The position numbers and the translations under genes were made by a program. From Streptomyces albus subsp. albus (GTDB lineage: Bacteria; Actinomycetota; Actinomycetes; Streptomycetales; Streptomycetaceae), in contig NZ_JODR01000005.1 in NCBI RefSeq assembly GCF_000725885.1, forward strand, positions 124,001 through 188,000: a DNA stretch of 64,000 bases, read 5' to 3'. The notes below the pieces were generated by a model. It searched no databases, was not told the origin of the DNA, and saw only the letters and a list, made by a program, of their open reading frames with translations. Each line of letters opens with the position of its first letter. The first letter of the stretch is position 1. Positions 33,123 to 41,725 of the stretch are shown in pieces.

Positions 33123-33170
33123 TACGGTTGAGTGCGGCTCATTCACCCCCCACATCGAGGAGCACTCGCG

Positions 33171-33908
33171 ATGTCGAGAAAGCGCATCCTGGCCGTGCTG
33201 ACCGCATTCGTCGTCGGTCTCGGTCTGTGGTTTGGCATGCCCATGACTTCTCAGGCGAGCCCCGCGAAGGCGGGCGCGAAGTCCAAGGCGGCGTTCGTCG
33301 TCAGTGAGGCCCAGTTCAACCAGATGTTCCCGGACCGGAACCCCTTCTACACGTACGCCGGGCTCACCCAGGCGCTCGACGCCTACCCGGAGTTCGCCAC
33401 CACGGGTGACGAGGCCATGCAGAAGCGGGAGGCCGCGGCCTTCCTGGCCAACGTCAGCCACGAGACCGGCGGCCTCAAATACATCAAGGAACAGAACGAG
33501 GCCAACTACCCGCACTACTGCGACGCCTCCCAGCCCTACGGCTGCCCCGCCGGGCAGGACGCCTACTACGGGCGCGGCCCCATCCAGCTGAGCTGGAACT
33601 TCAACTACAAGGCGGCCGGTGACGCCCTCGGCATCGACCTGCTGAACGACCCCTTCAAGGTCGAGAACGACCCGGCCGTGGCCTGGAAGACCGGCCTGTG
33701 GTACTGGAACACGCAGCAGGGACCGGGCACGATGACCCCCCACAACGCCATCGTCACGGGCGCCGGCTTCGGTGAGACCATCCGTGCCATCAACGGCACC
33801 CTGGAGTGCAACGGCGGCAACCCCGGCCAGGTGCAGAGCCGGATCGACAACTTCAAGCGCTTCACCCAGATCCTCGGCACCACCACGGGGGACAACCTCA
33901 GCTGCTGA
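33171..33908 (+). CDS. secreted GH19 chitinase, catalytic domain only
   Basis: 245 residues from ATG 33171. Sec signal peptide to about residue 29 (MSRKRILAVLTAFVVGLGLW ... SQA). The mature protein is a GH19 catalytic domain: FLANVSHETGGLKYIKEQNE places the two catalytic Glu at 98 and 107, nine apart as in the family, and AYYGRGPIQLSWNFNY is the GH19 signature. Loops and size match the bacterial short form. There is no chitin-binding module, unlike ChiC-type enzymes, so it may work on soluble chitin or fungal walls with other enzymes. Extracellular. Confidence 0.93.
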   Translation: MSRKRILAVLTAFVVGLGLWFGMPMTSQASPAKAGAKSKAAFVVSEAQFNQMFPDRNPFYTYAGLTQALDAYPEFATTGDEAMQKREAAAFLANVSHETGGLKYIKEQNEANYPHYCDASQPYGCPAGQDAYYGRGPIQLSWNFNYKAAGDALGIDLLNDPFKVENDPAVAWKTGLWYWNTQQGPGTMTPHNAIVTGAGFGETIRAINGTLECNGGNPGQVQSRIDNFKRFTQILGTTTGDNLSC

Positions 33909-33930
33909 GGTGCGCCCGCACACCCAGCCC

Positions 33931-33968
33931 CGCACGGGGGCGGAGCCGGCAGGCCCCGCCCCCGTGCG
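33931..33968. terminator. terminator after the chitinase gene
   Basis: Perfect 13-bp arms (CGCACGGGGGCGG and complement) with a 12-nt loop, between the convergent chitinase and tetR genes. Confidence 0.82.
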
Positions 33969-34036
33969 CTGTTGTGTGGCGTTTCCCCCGGAGGGGGTGT
34001 GCCGCGGCCCCGTCCGTACGGGTGCACTCCCGGGGC

Positions 34037-34639
34037 TCAGCCCGGCTGCGCCTTGGGTGCAAGCCCTCCCAGGGCCGCGACGGCGAGTCGCACGGCGCGG
34101 TCCCTGACAGCCTCGTAGTCGCCCCCGGCCTCCAGCGCGGTGGTGGCGGCGTTGACGAACCCCTGCAGAAACCGCGCTGTCAAAGCCGGATCCTCGTCGC
34201 CGAGGTCGCGCAGGGCGGCCACCAGTGGATCGAGCAGTGCGCGGTGTGCCGCCTTTGCGCCCTCGCGCAGAGCCGCCGCGTCCTGTTCGTCGGCCGTCGC
34301 GCGGGCGATGCGGTGCTCGCCGTCGCGCACCATCATCAGCTGGGCCGTGACATAGGCGGCGACCCGGTCCTCGGGGGCGTCGCCGGCGGCGGCGAGGGCG
34401 GTTTGGATGTGCCGGGTCCAGCGGGGTGCCGCCTCGCGGACCACCTCGGTGAGCAGGTGGCCGCGGTCGGGGAAGTACTTGTACACGCTGTTGCGGGCCA
34501 GCCCCGTACGGCGGGCGATCTCCGCGAAGGTCACCTTGGCGGCGTCGCCCTCCGCGAGCAGTTCCCGCGCCGCTTCGAGCAGGGCGGCACGCTGCTGGGC
34601 GCGGTGGTCGGCAACCGACGCAGCGTGGATCTTCGGCAC
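34037..34639 (-). CDS. TetR family transcriptional regulator of the ABC exporter
   Basis: 200 residues from GTG 34639. N-terminal DNA-binding domain: AALLEAARELLAEGDAAKVTFAEIARRTGLARNSVYKYFPDRGHLL in pieces. The C-terminal domain (EEDRVAAY-like PEDRVAAYVTAQLMMVRDGEHRIARA) is of the TetR_C_33 kind. The gene is divergent from an FtsX-type permease plus ATPase, with a perfect 10-bp-arm palindrome placed 15 bases before the permease start; repression of the exporter until a ligand binds is the likely mode. Confidence 0.9.
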   Translation of the reverse strand: MPKIHAASVADHRAQQRAALLEAARELLAEGDAAKVTFAEIARRTGLARNSVYKYFPDRGHLLTEVVREAAPRWTRHIQTALAAAGDAPEDRVAAYVTAQLMMVRDGEHRIARATADEQDAAALREGAKAAHRALLDPLVAALRDLGDEDPALTARFLQGFVNAATTALEAGGDYEAVRDRAVRLAVAALGGLAPKAQPG

Positions 34640-34732
34640 GGGGCCCAGTCTAGAAGCCGTCGGCCGCGCACCCGAGCGCGGTGCCCGCGCACCGCCACAA
34701 GGCCCCGGCCGCCTCGTCCCGGCGACCCCCAC

Positions 34733-34748
34733 TTGGGGACGGTGCGTC
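34733..34748. promoter_or_regulatory. partial second copy of the exporter TetR operator
   Basis: TTGGGGACG, three bases, then CGTC: one full half-site and a truncated second half, with the same 3-bp spacer as the main operator 28 bp away. Possibly a secondary site on the tetR side. Confidence 0.4.
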
Positions 34749-34760
34749 GCCATCTTCTAT

Positions 34761-34783
34761 GTTGGGGACGCACCGTCCCCAAC
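34761..34783. promoter_or_regulatory. operator of the TetR-controlled ABC exporter
   Basis: GTTGGGGACG, CAC, CGTCCCCAAC: perfect 10-bp arms. It lies in the divergent gap, 15 bases upstream of the permease GTG, probably overlapping its promoter. Confidence 0.78.
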
Positions 34784-34798
34784 TTCGAAAGGAACCTC

Positions 34799-35926
34799 GT
34801 GTTCCTCGCCCTGCTGGAACTCAAGGCGGCCCGTGGCCGCTTCCTGCTGATGGGCAGCGTCGTCGTCCTCGTCGCCGCGCTCGTCGGCATCGTCTCCGGA
34901 TTCACCACCGGCCTCGGGGACGACACCGTCTCCGCCCTGCGCCGGCTGCCCGCCACCCACATCGCCTTCTCCGCCGGCACCGACTCCGACCAGTTCGCCC
35001 GCGGACTGGTCGACCGGCGGACCGCCGCCGGATGGCGCGCGGAGAAGGACACCGAGGCCACACCACTGGGTGTTTCCCTCACCCGCGGCACCACCGACCG
35101 CGGCGCCGAGGTGGACCTCGCTGCCTTCGGCGTCGAGCCCGGCGCCTTCACCGACCCCGGCGCGGAGCAGGGCAGGTCCCTGGAGGCGGCCGGACCGGAC
35201 GGCGTCGTCGTCTCCCGCGGGCTCCTCGACGACGGTGTCCGCATCGGCGACACCCTCACCATCGACCGGCTCGGCGTCCGCCTCCGCGTCGTCGGCGTCA
35301 CCGGCCGCTCCTCCTACGGGCACGTGGCCGCCGCCTACGTCACGACCGACACCTGGCGCCGGATCCGTTTCACCACCCCCGGCGCCACCACACGCCCCGG
35401 TGACCTGCCGCACCAGTACAGCGCCGTGGCCCTGCGGCTCCCCGCGGACACCAGTCCCGCGCAGCTCGCCGCCGCCGACCACCGGCACGGCACCGCGACC
35501 GTCTCGCTGGAGGACGCCTTCGCCGCGGCTCCCGGCTACAAGGGCGAGCGGCTGACGATGAACTCGATCCAGACCTTCCTCTTCCTCATCGCCCCGCTCG
35601 TCGTCGGCGCGTTCTTCGCCGTCTGGACCATCCAGCGCACCCCGGAACTCGCCCTGCTGCGTGCCATGGGCGCCTCCCGCCGCCGCCTCCTCGGCCACAC
35701 GCTCGCCCAGGCCGCCGTGGTCGTCGGGGCCGGCACCGCCGTCGGGGCGGCACTCGCCTCAGCCGTCGGACTGCTGGTCGGTGAACAGGTCCCCTTCAGC
35801 CTCCCCGCCGGCACGCTCGGCGCCACCATGGCAGCCGTCGCCCTCGTCGGCCTCGCCGGCTCGGCCCTCACCCTGCGGCGCGTCACCACCGTCGACCCGA
35901 TGACCATGCTGGGAGCCGGACGATGA
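34799..35926 (+). CDS. FtsX-type ABC transporter permease
   Basis: 375 residues from GTG 34799 (AAAGGAA upstream). One helix at the N-terminus (FLLMGSVVVLVAALVGIVSG), a soluble domain at about 45-255 of MacB-periplasmic-core type, and three helices at the end (FLFLIAPLVVGAFFAVWTI and following), giving the four-helix FtsX/DevC topology. The stop overlaps the ATPase ATG. Two such subunits with two ATPases would form an exporter; DevC-like members move lipids, peptides or siderophores. Confidence 0.9.
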   Translation: MFLALLELKAARGRFLLMGSVVVLVAALVGIVSGFTTGLGDDTVSALRRLPATHIAFSAGTDSDQFARGLVDRRTAAGWRAEKDTEATPLGVSLTRGTTDRGAEVDLAAFGVEPGAFTDPGAEQGRSLEAAGPDGVVVSRGLLDDGVRIGDTLTIDRLGVRLRVVGVTGRSSYGHVAAAYVTTDTWRRIRFTTPGATTRPGDLPHQYSAVALRLPADTSPAQLAAADHRHGTATVSLEDAFAAAPGYKGERLTMNSIQTFLFLIAPLVVGAFFAVWTIQRTPELALLRAMGASRRRLLGHTLAQAAVVVGAGTAVGAALASAVGLLVGEQVPFSLPAGTLGATMAAVALVGLAGSALTLRRVTTVDPMTMLGAGR

Positions 35927-36618
35927 GCCTCCACCTCCACGACATCACCGTCACCCTGGGCCGCGGCGAGTCCCGCACCACCGCCCTGCACCACCTCACC
36001 GCCGACTTCCGGCCGGGTGTCCTCACCGCGCTCGTCGGCCCCTCCGGCTCCGGCAAGTCCACCCTGCTCGCCGTCGCCGGTGCGCTGCTGCGCCCCGACA
36101 CGGGCCAGGCCCTCCTCGGCGAGACCGACCTGGCCGCCCTCACCGACCGCGACTGTGCCCGGGCCCGCAGGGAACGCATCGGCTACATGTTCCAGAGCGG
36201 CAATCTGCTGACGGGGCTCACCGCGGAGGAACAGCTTCTGGCCGCCGCCTCCCTCGCCGGCCGGAAGAGCCGCGCCGTGCGCGACCGTGCGCGGGAACTG
36301 CTCACCGAGGTGGGGCTCGAACACCGGCTGCGGCACCGTCCCGACCAGCTCTCCGGCGGCGAACGCCAACGTGTCGCCCTGGCCCGCGCGCTGCTCATGG
36401 AACCCGAACTGCTCCTCGTGGACGAACCGACCGCCGCCGTCGACCGGAACCGCGCCGCGGACCTGACCGCTCTGATCGCCCGGACCACGCACCGGTACGG
36501 CTGTGTCACCGTCGTCGCCACCCACGACCCGGTGGTCACCGGCGCGGCGGACGCGACCGTCGACATGCTGCACCACACCGTCCCCGGCCAGGCGCGTGGT
36601 GGCAGGGACGGCGGCTAA
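35923..36618 (+). CDS. ABC transporter ATP-binding protein (LolD/MacB type)
   Basis: 231 residues with intact motifs: Walker A GPSGSGKST (about 42-50), Q-loop MFQSGNLL, signature LSGGERQRVALARAL, Walker B LLLVDEPTAAVD and the switch His in VVATHDP. It belongs to the MacB/LolD group that pairs with FtsX-type permeases. ATGA overlap with the permease upstream; its stop overlaps by 4 bp the stop of the convergent response regulator. Confidence 0.94.
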   Translation: MSLHLHDITVTLGRGESRTTALHHLTADFRPGVLTALVGPSGSGKSTLLAVAGALLRPDTGQALLGETDLAALTDRDCARARRERIGYMFQSGNLLTGLTAEEQLLAAASLAGRKSRAVRDRARELLTEVGLEHRLRHRPDQLSGGERQRVALARALLMEPELLLVDEPTAAVDRNRAADLTALIARTTHRYGCVTVVATHDPVVTGAADATVDMLHHTVPGQARGGRDGG

Positions 36619-37406
36619 CCGTCCCGCGGGTCCCCGCCCGCACCGGGTGCGGACCGGGGCGACGCGGCCTCGTCCCGGTCGGGGGCGCACAGGCCGTGCT
36701 CCCACGCCCAGGCGGCGATCTCGACCCGGTTCCTGGCGGCGAGCTTGCGCTGGACGTTGCCCAGGTGCGTCTTCACCGTCGAGAGGGAGACGTACAGCTC
36801 GGCGGCGAGTTCCTCATTGGTACGTCCGCGTGCCACCAGCCGTGTCACCTCCAGCTCCCGCTGGGTCAGCGGCTCCGGCAGACCGCCGGGGCCGCCGCGC
36901 CCCCGCCCCCGCCCGCCCCCGGCGGGGGCGGCTCCCGCGTCCGGGCGCCGCGCCGCGGAGCCGTCGTCGCCCTGCGTCATCCGGGCCAGCAGCCGCACAG
37001 TGACCGCGGGCGAGATCATCGCGTTGCCGGCCGCGGCGGCCCGCACTGCCTCGGTCAGCAGCGCCGGCGCACCGTCCTTGAGCAGGAACCCGCAAGCACC
37101 GTTGCGCAGCGCGCGGTACACGTACTCGTCGAGGTCGAAGGTGGTGGCGATCAGCACCTTCAGCGGGTCGCCCACCTCCGGGCCGGCCAGCAGCCGGGTG
37201 GCCTCCAGCCCGTCCAGGACCGGCATCCGGATGTCGAGCAGGCACACGTCGGGGCGCAGTGCGCGGGCCTGCTCGACGGCCGCCGCGCCGTCCGCCGCCT
37301 CCGCGACGACGCACAGGTCCGGCTGGGAGTCGAGGATCATGCGGAACGCGGCGCGGACCATCTCCTGGTCGTCGGCGATGAGAACGCGGATCGTCATGCC
37401 GGACAT
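36615..37406 (-). CDS. NarL/LuxR-family response regulator
   Basis: 263 residues. Receiver domain 6-125 with acidic pair DD (12-13), phospho-acceptor Asp58 in CLLDIRMPVLDG and Lys in FLLKDG; then a Gly/Arg-rich linker of about 35 residues (GGGRGRGRGG), longer than usual; then the LuxR helix-turn-helix (LTQRELEVTRLVARGRTNEE, LYVSLSTVKTHLGNVQRKL). ATG 37397 is an alternative start. It follows the kinase gene after 25 bases, and its 3' end overlaps the convergent ABC ATPase gene by 4 bp. Confidence 0.93.
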   Translation of the reverse strand: MSGMTIRVLIADDQEMVRAAFRMILDSQPDLCVVAEAADGAAAVEQARALRPDVCLLDIRMPVLDGLEATRLLAGPEVGDPLKVLIATTFDLDEYVYRALRNGACGFLLKDGAPALLTEAVRAAAAGNAMISPAVTVRLLARMTQGDDGSAARRPDAGAAPAGGGRGRGRGGPGGLPEPLTQRELEVTRLVARGRTNEELAAELYVSLSTVKTHLGNVQRKLAARNRVEIAAWAWEHGLCAPDRDEAASPRSAPGAGGDPRDG

Positions 37407-37431
37407 GATCGCAGGGGCACGGGGCCGCCCT

Positions 37432-38616
37432 TCAGGCCGGCGGAGCGGCGGTCCGTGACGGCAGGACGGCCAGCACGCGCCAGCCGCCCCCCGGCCGCGG
37501 TCCCGCCGTGAGGGTGCCGCCGGCCTCCTCGACGCGTTCGGTCAGTCCGACCAGCCCGAAGCCGGCACCGTCCGCCGGGGCGGCAGCCGCCGGCGCACCC
37601 CCGTCGTCGGTCACCTCCGCCTCCAGCTTCCCGTCCGGCCGCAGCGCCACCCGGACCTTCACGCGTTCGGCGCCGGCCGCGTGCCGGCGCACGTTCGTGA
37701 GCGCTTCCTGCACCACCCGGTGCACGGTGCTGTGCACCTGCGGGGGCAGCGGCCGGTCCGTCAGCCGGGGATCCAGCGCGACCTCGGGCCGCAGTCCGGT
37801 CGCGGCGAACTCGTCGGCCAGTTCCCGCAGCGAGCGCAGGTCACCCGGCGGACGCGTCGGAGCAGGCGCGGAGGTGTCCCGCAGTGAGGAGACCATCGAC
37901 CGCATCGAGCCGAGCGCCTGGGAGCCGGCCTCCTCGATCTGGGCGAGCATCCGGTCCAGATCCTGGGCGGACGGGGCCTTCCCCGCCCCGGCGGCGAAGC
38001 GTGCGGCCCGTGTCCGCGCGACGATCGCGGTGACGTGGTGGGCGACGAAGTCGTGCAGGTCCCGCGCGTACTCCAGCCGCTGCTCCCGCAGGACGGCCTC
38101 CCGCTCCCGGACCCGCAAGGTGTCCCGCAGCCGCAGACAGAGTCCGAGCGCCACCATCAGCGGCACGGCGAAGCAGGCGAGCACCACCATGACCCCCAGC
38201 GTGATGCTGTCCCGGGCCTCAAGGCGCAGCGGGAGCGCCACCACGACCGCGGCGAGCACGGCGCTCAGCGCCACCGCCTGCCGTGGCGGGCACCGCCGCA
38301 CCACGCAGGCGATCAGACACAGCAGTGCTCCGGTCTCCACCCCGCCCGGGGTGTTCTCCGCGCGCTGTGCCACCAGCGCACCCACCACCGTCACCAGGCC
38401 CGAGGCCGCAGCCGCCCACACCACCCGGCGCGGCAGCGGACGGTCCGCGACGAGCAGCGTGCCCACGCACAGCAGACCGGAGCCCGCCGTCAGCAGCGCC
38501 ACGGGCCCGAGCGGGGCGTTGAGCCCCTCCAGGACGGCGAGTGTGCCGAGTACCGCACCGGCCACGGCGAGCAACACCTGCCGGGGGCGGGAACGGGTGC
38601 CGAAAGCGGAGATCAT
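37432..38616 (-). CDS. sensor histidine kinase, NarL-system type (HisKA_3)
   Basis: 394 residues. Four to five membrane helices in the first 165 residues with short loops, so it probably senses within or at the membrane. HisKA_3 with phospho-acceptor His188 in YARDLHDFVAHHVTAIV, then HATPase_c: N-box VQEALTNVRRHA and G-box GAGFGLVGLTERV. This four-helix kinase with a LuxR-type partner is common in Streptomyces and often controls nearby ABC exporters. Confidence 0.92.
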   Translation of the reverse strand: MISAFGTRSRPRQVLLAVAGAVLGTLAVLEGLNAPLGPVALLTAGSGLLCVGTLLVADRPLPRRVVWAAAASGLVTVVGALVAQRAENTPGGVETGALLCLIACVVRRCPPRQAVALSAVLAAVVVALPLRLEARDSITLGVMVVLACFAVPLMVALGLCLRLRDTLRVREREAVLREQRLEYARDLHDFVAHHVTAIVARTRAARFAAGAGKAPSAQDLDRMLAQIEEAGSQALGSMRSMVSSLRDTSAPAPTRPPGDLRSLRELADEFAATGLRPEVALDPRLTDRPLPPQVHSTVHRVVQEALTNVRRHAAGAERVKVRVALRPDGKLEAEVTDDGGAPAAAAPADGAGFGLVGLTERVEEAGGTLTAGPRPGGGWRVLAVLPSRTAAPPA

Positions 38617-39017
38617 GCCAGGTCACGCTACGGCACCGGCGTCCCGTCCGCCTCAGCCGTTCGGCCGAGGCGAGCGGCGGCCGACCGGGCCGGAGGCCGT
38701 CGGGATTCGGCATTCCGGCCGATCCGCCGCACCCCGCGCACCCAGCAGGATCGTCTCCGGCGCGGCCTGCACGCCGCGCCCCGTACCCCGCCGGGCCCCG
38801 ACGCCCACCGGGCGGCGGATCCGCGAACGGCACGGAGCGACGTGACGCACCCCACCGGCCCCCCTGCTCCCGGGCCGAACGGCGGACACGTTCCCCGCGC
38901 CGCCGTCTGACCCGCTTCCCCGGCAGGCCCGCCTCCGGCCCGGCACCCTCACGCCCCTTCGGCGCCCCCCACGGCCGCTCACCGCCCCTGTCCGACACGT
39001 CCCCCTGCGAAGGACCG
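38617..39017. other. 401-bp divergent region between kinase and large permease
   Basis: Must contain both promoters if the two genes are independently transcribed. I find no clear palindrome, hairpin or short coding frame. Confidence 0.4.
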
Positions 39018-41519
39018 ATGATCCGCACCGCACTGCGCACCCTCGTCGCCCACCGACTCCGCTTCCTGCTGCCCGGCCTCGCCGTCGTGCTCGGTGTCGC
39101 CTTCGTGACGGGCGCCCTGCTCTACAGCCAGTCCGCCGCCGAAGCCCTGGGCCGGGCCCGGACCGGCTCCCAGGCCGGCATCTCCGTCGTCATCACCCCG
39201 GGCGGCTCCTTTGGCCACCGTCCCCTGCGGCTCGACGACGCGCTGCTGCGCAAGCTGCGCGCCCTGCCCGGTGCCGCCGCCGCACGCGGCACCGTCGAGG
39301 GCCGCGCCCATCTCGTCGGCGCGGACGGCTCCCTCGTCGGGGCGCAGCAGCAGGCCCTCGGCGTCAACTGGGACCCCGGCCCGGACGGCACCGACCCGCG
39401 CTACCCGCTGACCGAGGGGCGCGGTCCCCGCACCGGCGGGGAGATCGCCGTCGACCGGCATGCCGCCGAACGCGCCGGACACCGGGTCGGCGACCGGGTG
39501 CGCGTGGTCGCGGGCGGCACCGCCCGCACCGTCCGGCTCGTCGGTGTCTTCCGCACCGACGACGCCCGCACGGTCACCGGCGGGACCCTCACCGCCTTCG
39601 ACCGGCACACCGCGCAGCGCTGGTTCGCACCCGCACCCGGCACCTACACCGCGCTCACCCTCACCGCCGCCGACGGCACCACCGAGACCGCACTCGCCGA
39701 ACGTGCCTCCGCGCTGCTGCCCCGGGGCGCCGAGGTCCGCACCCGGGCCGAACTGGACGCCGCCGCCACCGCACTGAGCGGCGACGACAAACGCACCACG
39801 CTGCTGCTGGGATTCGCAGGCGTCGCCCTCTTCGTCTCGACGTTCCTGGTCGCCACCACCTTCACCATGCTCAGCGCCGCCCGCGCCCGCGAACACGCCC
39901 TGCTGCGCGCCGTCGGCGCCACACGCCGCCAGGTGAGCCGGCAAGTGCTCACCGAAGCGGCCCTCGTCGGCGCCGTCGCCTCCGTCCTCGGCTACGCGCT
40001 GGGCATCGGCGTCGCCGCCGTGCTCAACACATTCTTCGGCGTCAGCGGCGGTGGCGGACCGGCCGTGCCCCTGCGGCTGGACTCGGTCAGCGCCCCGCTC
40101 GCCGCGTTCGGGGTCGGTATCGGCGTCACCGTGCTGTCCGCCTACCTGCCCGCCAGGCGCGCCGGCGCCGTACCGCCCGTCGCCGCGCTGCGCACCGGGG
40201 AGCCGCCCGCACCCGCGCCGTTGCGCCGCCGCGGCATCACCGGACTCCTGGTCACCGCGGCGGGCGCCGTGCTGCTCGCCGTCGCCACGGAGGACGAGAA
40301 CACCCTGTTCGTCGCCGTCCCCGTCCTGCTGCTGGGGCTCATCCTGCTCGCGCCGCTGCTCGCCCTCGCCGTCACCGCTCCGCTCAGGGCGCCGCTGACG
40401 CGCCTGGCGGGCGTCCGCGGCACCCTCGCGGTGGAGAACGCCCGCCGCAATCCGCGGCGCACCGCCGCGACCGCCACCACCTTGATGATCGGCCTCGCCA
40501 TGGTCAGCGCGCTCACCATGGCCATCGGTGCGGTCAACCACCACGAGGAGCAGGAGGCCGCCGCCCGGCTGACCTCCGACCTGCGGGTGACCGCCGTCGA
40601 CTTCGGCGAGATCGCCGGAGACACCCCGGCCCGGGTGAAGGCGGTGGCCGGCGCCGACTCCGTCAGCCCCGTCGTCCGCGCGACACTCCACGCCGGCGAC
40701 CACGACCTGCCGGTCACCGGCGTCGACCCCGGCACCATTCGGCAACTGGCGCCGCTGACCGTCCGCGCGGGTTCCCTCGGCCGGCTCGACCACGGCATCG
40801 CGGTCACCGCCGGCCTCGCGCGGGAACACGGCTGGCGACTCGGCAGCCGTGTCACCGGCACCTTCGGCGGCGCCGGAAAGCGGACATCCCTGCCCGTCGT
40901 CGCCCTCTTCGACGGCCCCGACGACCTGACCCCCGCGCTGGTGAGCGCAGACCGGCTGCCCCGCCCCACCGCCGCCGAGGACGGCCCCCGCATCGAATCA
41001 GTCCTCATCGACACCGCTCCCGGCCGCACCGACGCCGTACGCGAGAAGATCCGCGCGGCGCTCGACAACCCCGCGCTGCTGGTGCAGAACCGCGCCGACG
41101 TACGGGCCGAGGCCGCGGCCGGCACCGCCCCGTTCCTGACCCAGGTGTACGCGCTGCTCAGCATCACCGTCGTCATCGGCGCGCTCGGCGTGGTCAACAC
41201 GATGGGCATGGCCGTGCACGAACGCGTCCGGGAGATCGGCCTGTTGCGGGCCGTCGGACTCGACCGCCGCGACGTCGGCTCGCTGCTGCGGATCGAAGCG
41301 GTCCTCATCGCCGCGCTCGGCTCCGCCCTCGGCCTTGTGGCGGGCGGCGCCATCGGAACGGCGGCGGTGCTGAGCCAGGACGGGGTGGCCCTCGTCCTCC
41401 CGTGGCCGCAGCTGGGCGCCTGCGTCGCCGCCACCGCCGTGATCGGGGTCCTGGCCGCCGTCGTCCCCGCCAGGCGGGCGGCCCGCATCCCGATGCTGCG
41501 GGCCATCGCCGCGGAGTGA
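39018..41519 (+). CDS. large FtsX-type ABC transporter permease (two FtsX domains)
   Basis: 833 residues from ATG 39018 (GAAGGA upstream). Layout: helix 1 (FLLPGLAVVLGVAFVTGALL), a soluble domain to about 255, three helices (from FAGVALFVSTFLVATTFTML), two more near 410-460, a second soluble domain, then three C-terminal helices (ALLSITVVIGALGVVNTMGM onwards): the ten-helix YtrF/AbrC-like type. Motifs LLRAVGATRRQVSRQVLTEA and LLRAVGLDRRDVGSLLRIEA mark both FtsX units. No ATPase follows it; the ATPase at 35.9 kb may serve, or one elsewhere. The adjacent two-component system is a likely regulator. Confidence 0.9.
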   Translation: MIRTALRTLVAHRLRFLLPGLAVVLGVAFVTGALLYSQSAAEALGRARTGSQAGISVVITPGGSFGHRPLRLDDALLRKLRALPGAAAARGTVEGRAHLVGADGSLVGAQQQALGVNWDPGPDGTDPRYPLTEGRGPRTGGEIAVDRHAAERAGHRVGDRVRVVAGGTARTVRLVGVFRTDDARTVTGGTLTAFDRHTAQRWFAPAPGTYTALTLTAADGTTETALAERASALLPRGAEVRTRAELDAAATALSGDDKRTTLLLGFAGVALFVSTFLVATTFTMLSAARAREHALLRAVGATRRQVSRQVLTEAALVGAVASVLGYALGIGVAAVLNTFFGVSGGGGPAVPLRLDSVSAPLAAFGVGIGVTVLSAYLPARRAGAVPPVAALRTGEPPAPAPLRRRGITGLLVTAAGAVLLAVATEDENTLFVAVPVLLLGLILLAPLLALAVTAPLRAPLTRLAGVRGTLAVENARRNPRRTAATATTLMIGLAMVSALTMAIGAVNHHEEQEAAARLTSDLRVTAVDFGEIAGDTPARVKAVAGADSVSPVVRATLHAGDHDLPVTGVDPGTIRQLAPLTVRAGSLGRLDHGIAVTAGLAREHGWRLGSRVTGTFGGAGKRTSLPVVALFDGPDDLTPALVSADRLPRPTAAEDGPRIESVLIDTAPGRTDAVREKIRAALDNPALLVQNRADVRAEAAAGTAPFLTQVYALLSITVVIGALGVVNTMGMAVHERVREIGLLRAVGLDRRDVGSLLRIEAVLIAALGSALGLVAGGAIGTAAVLSQDGVALVLPWPQLGACVAATAVIGVLAAVVPARRAARIPMLRAIAAE

Positions 41520-41556
41520 AACGGAACGCCGCCGGGTGAAACAGAAAGCGGCCCCC

Positions 41557-41589
41557 TCCCGCCCCGGCCGGGAGCCGGCGGGGGCGGGA
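41557..41589. terminator. terminator between the permease and the carotenoid operon
   Basis: TCCCGCCCC at 41557 and its complement at 41581-41589 form the base of an interrupted longer stem, between convergent genes. Confidence 0.65.
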
Positions 41590-41725
41590 CATGGGGCCAG
41601 GGGCCGAGCGTCAGGCAAGGCCCCCAGCCGTGCGTGCGGCCCGGGCCCGCCGCCGGACCCACGGCCACGGCGCGCCGAACACGGGCCCGGCACGGGGAGC
41701 CGGGGCGCTCGTCCGCCGGGCGGCC

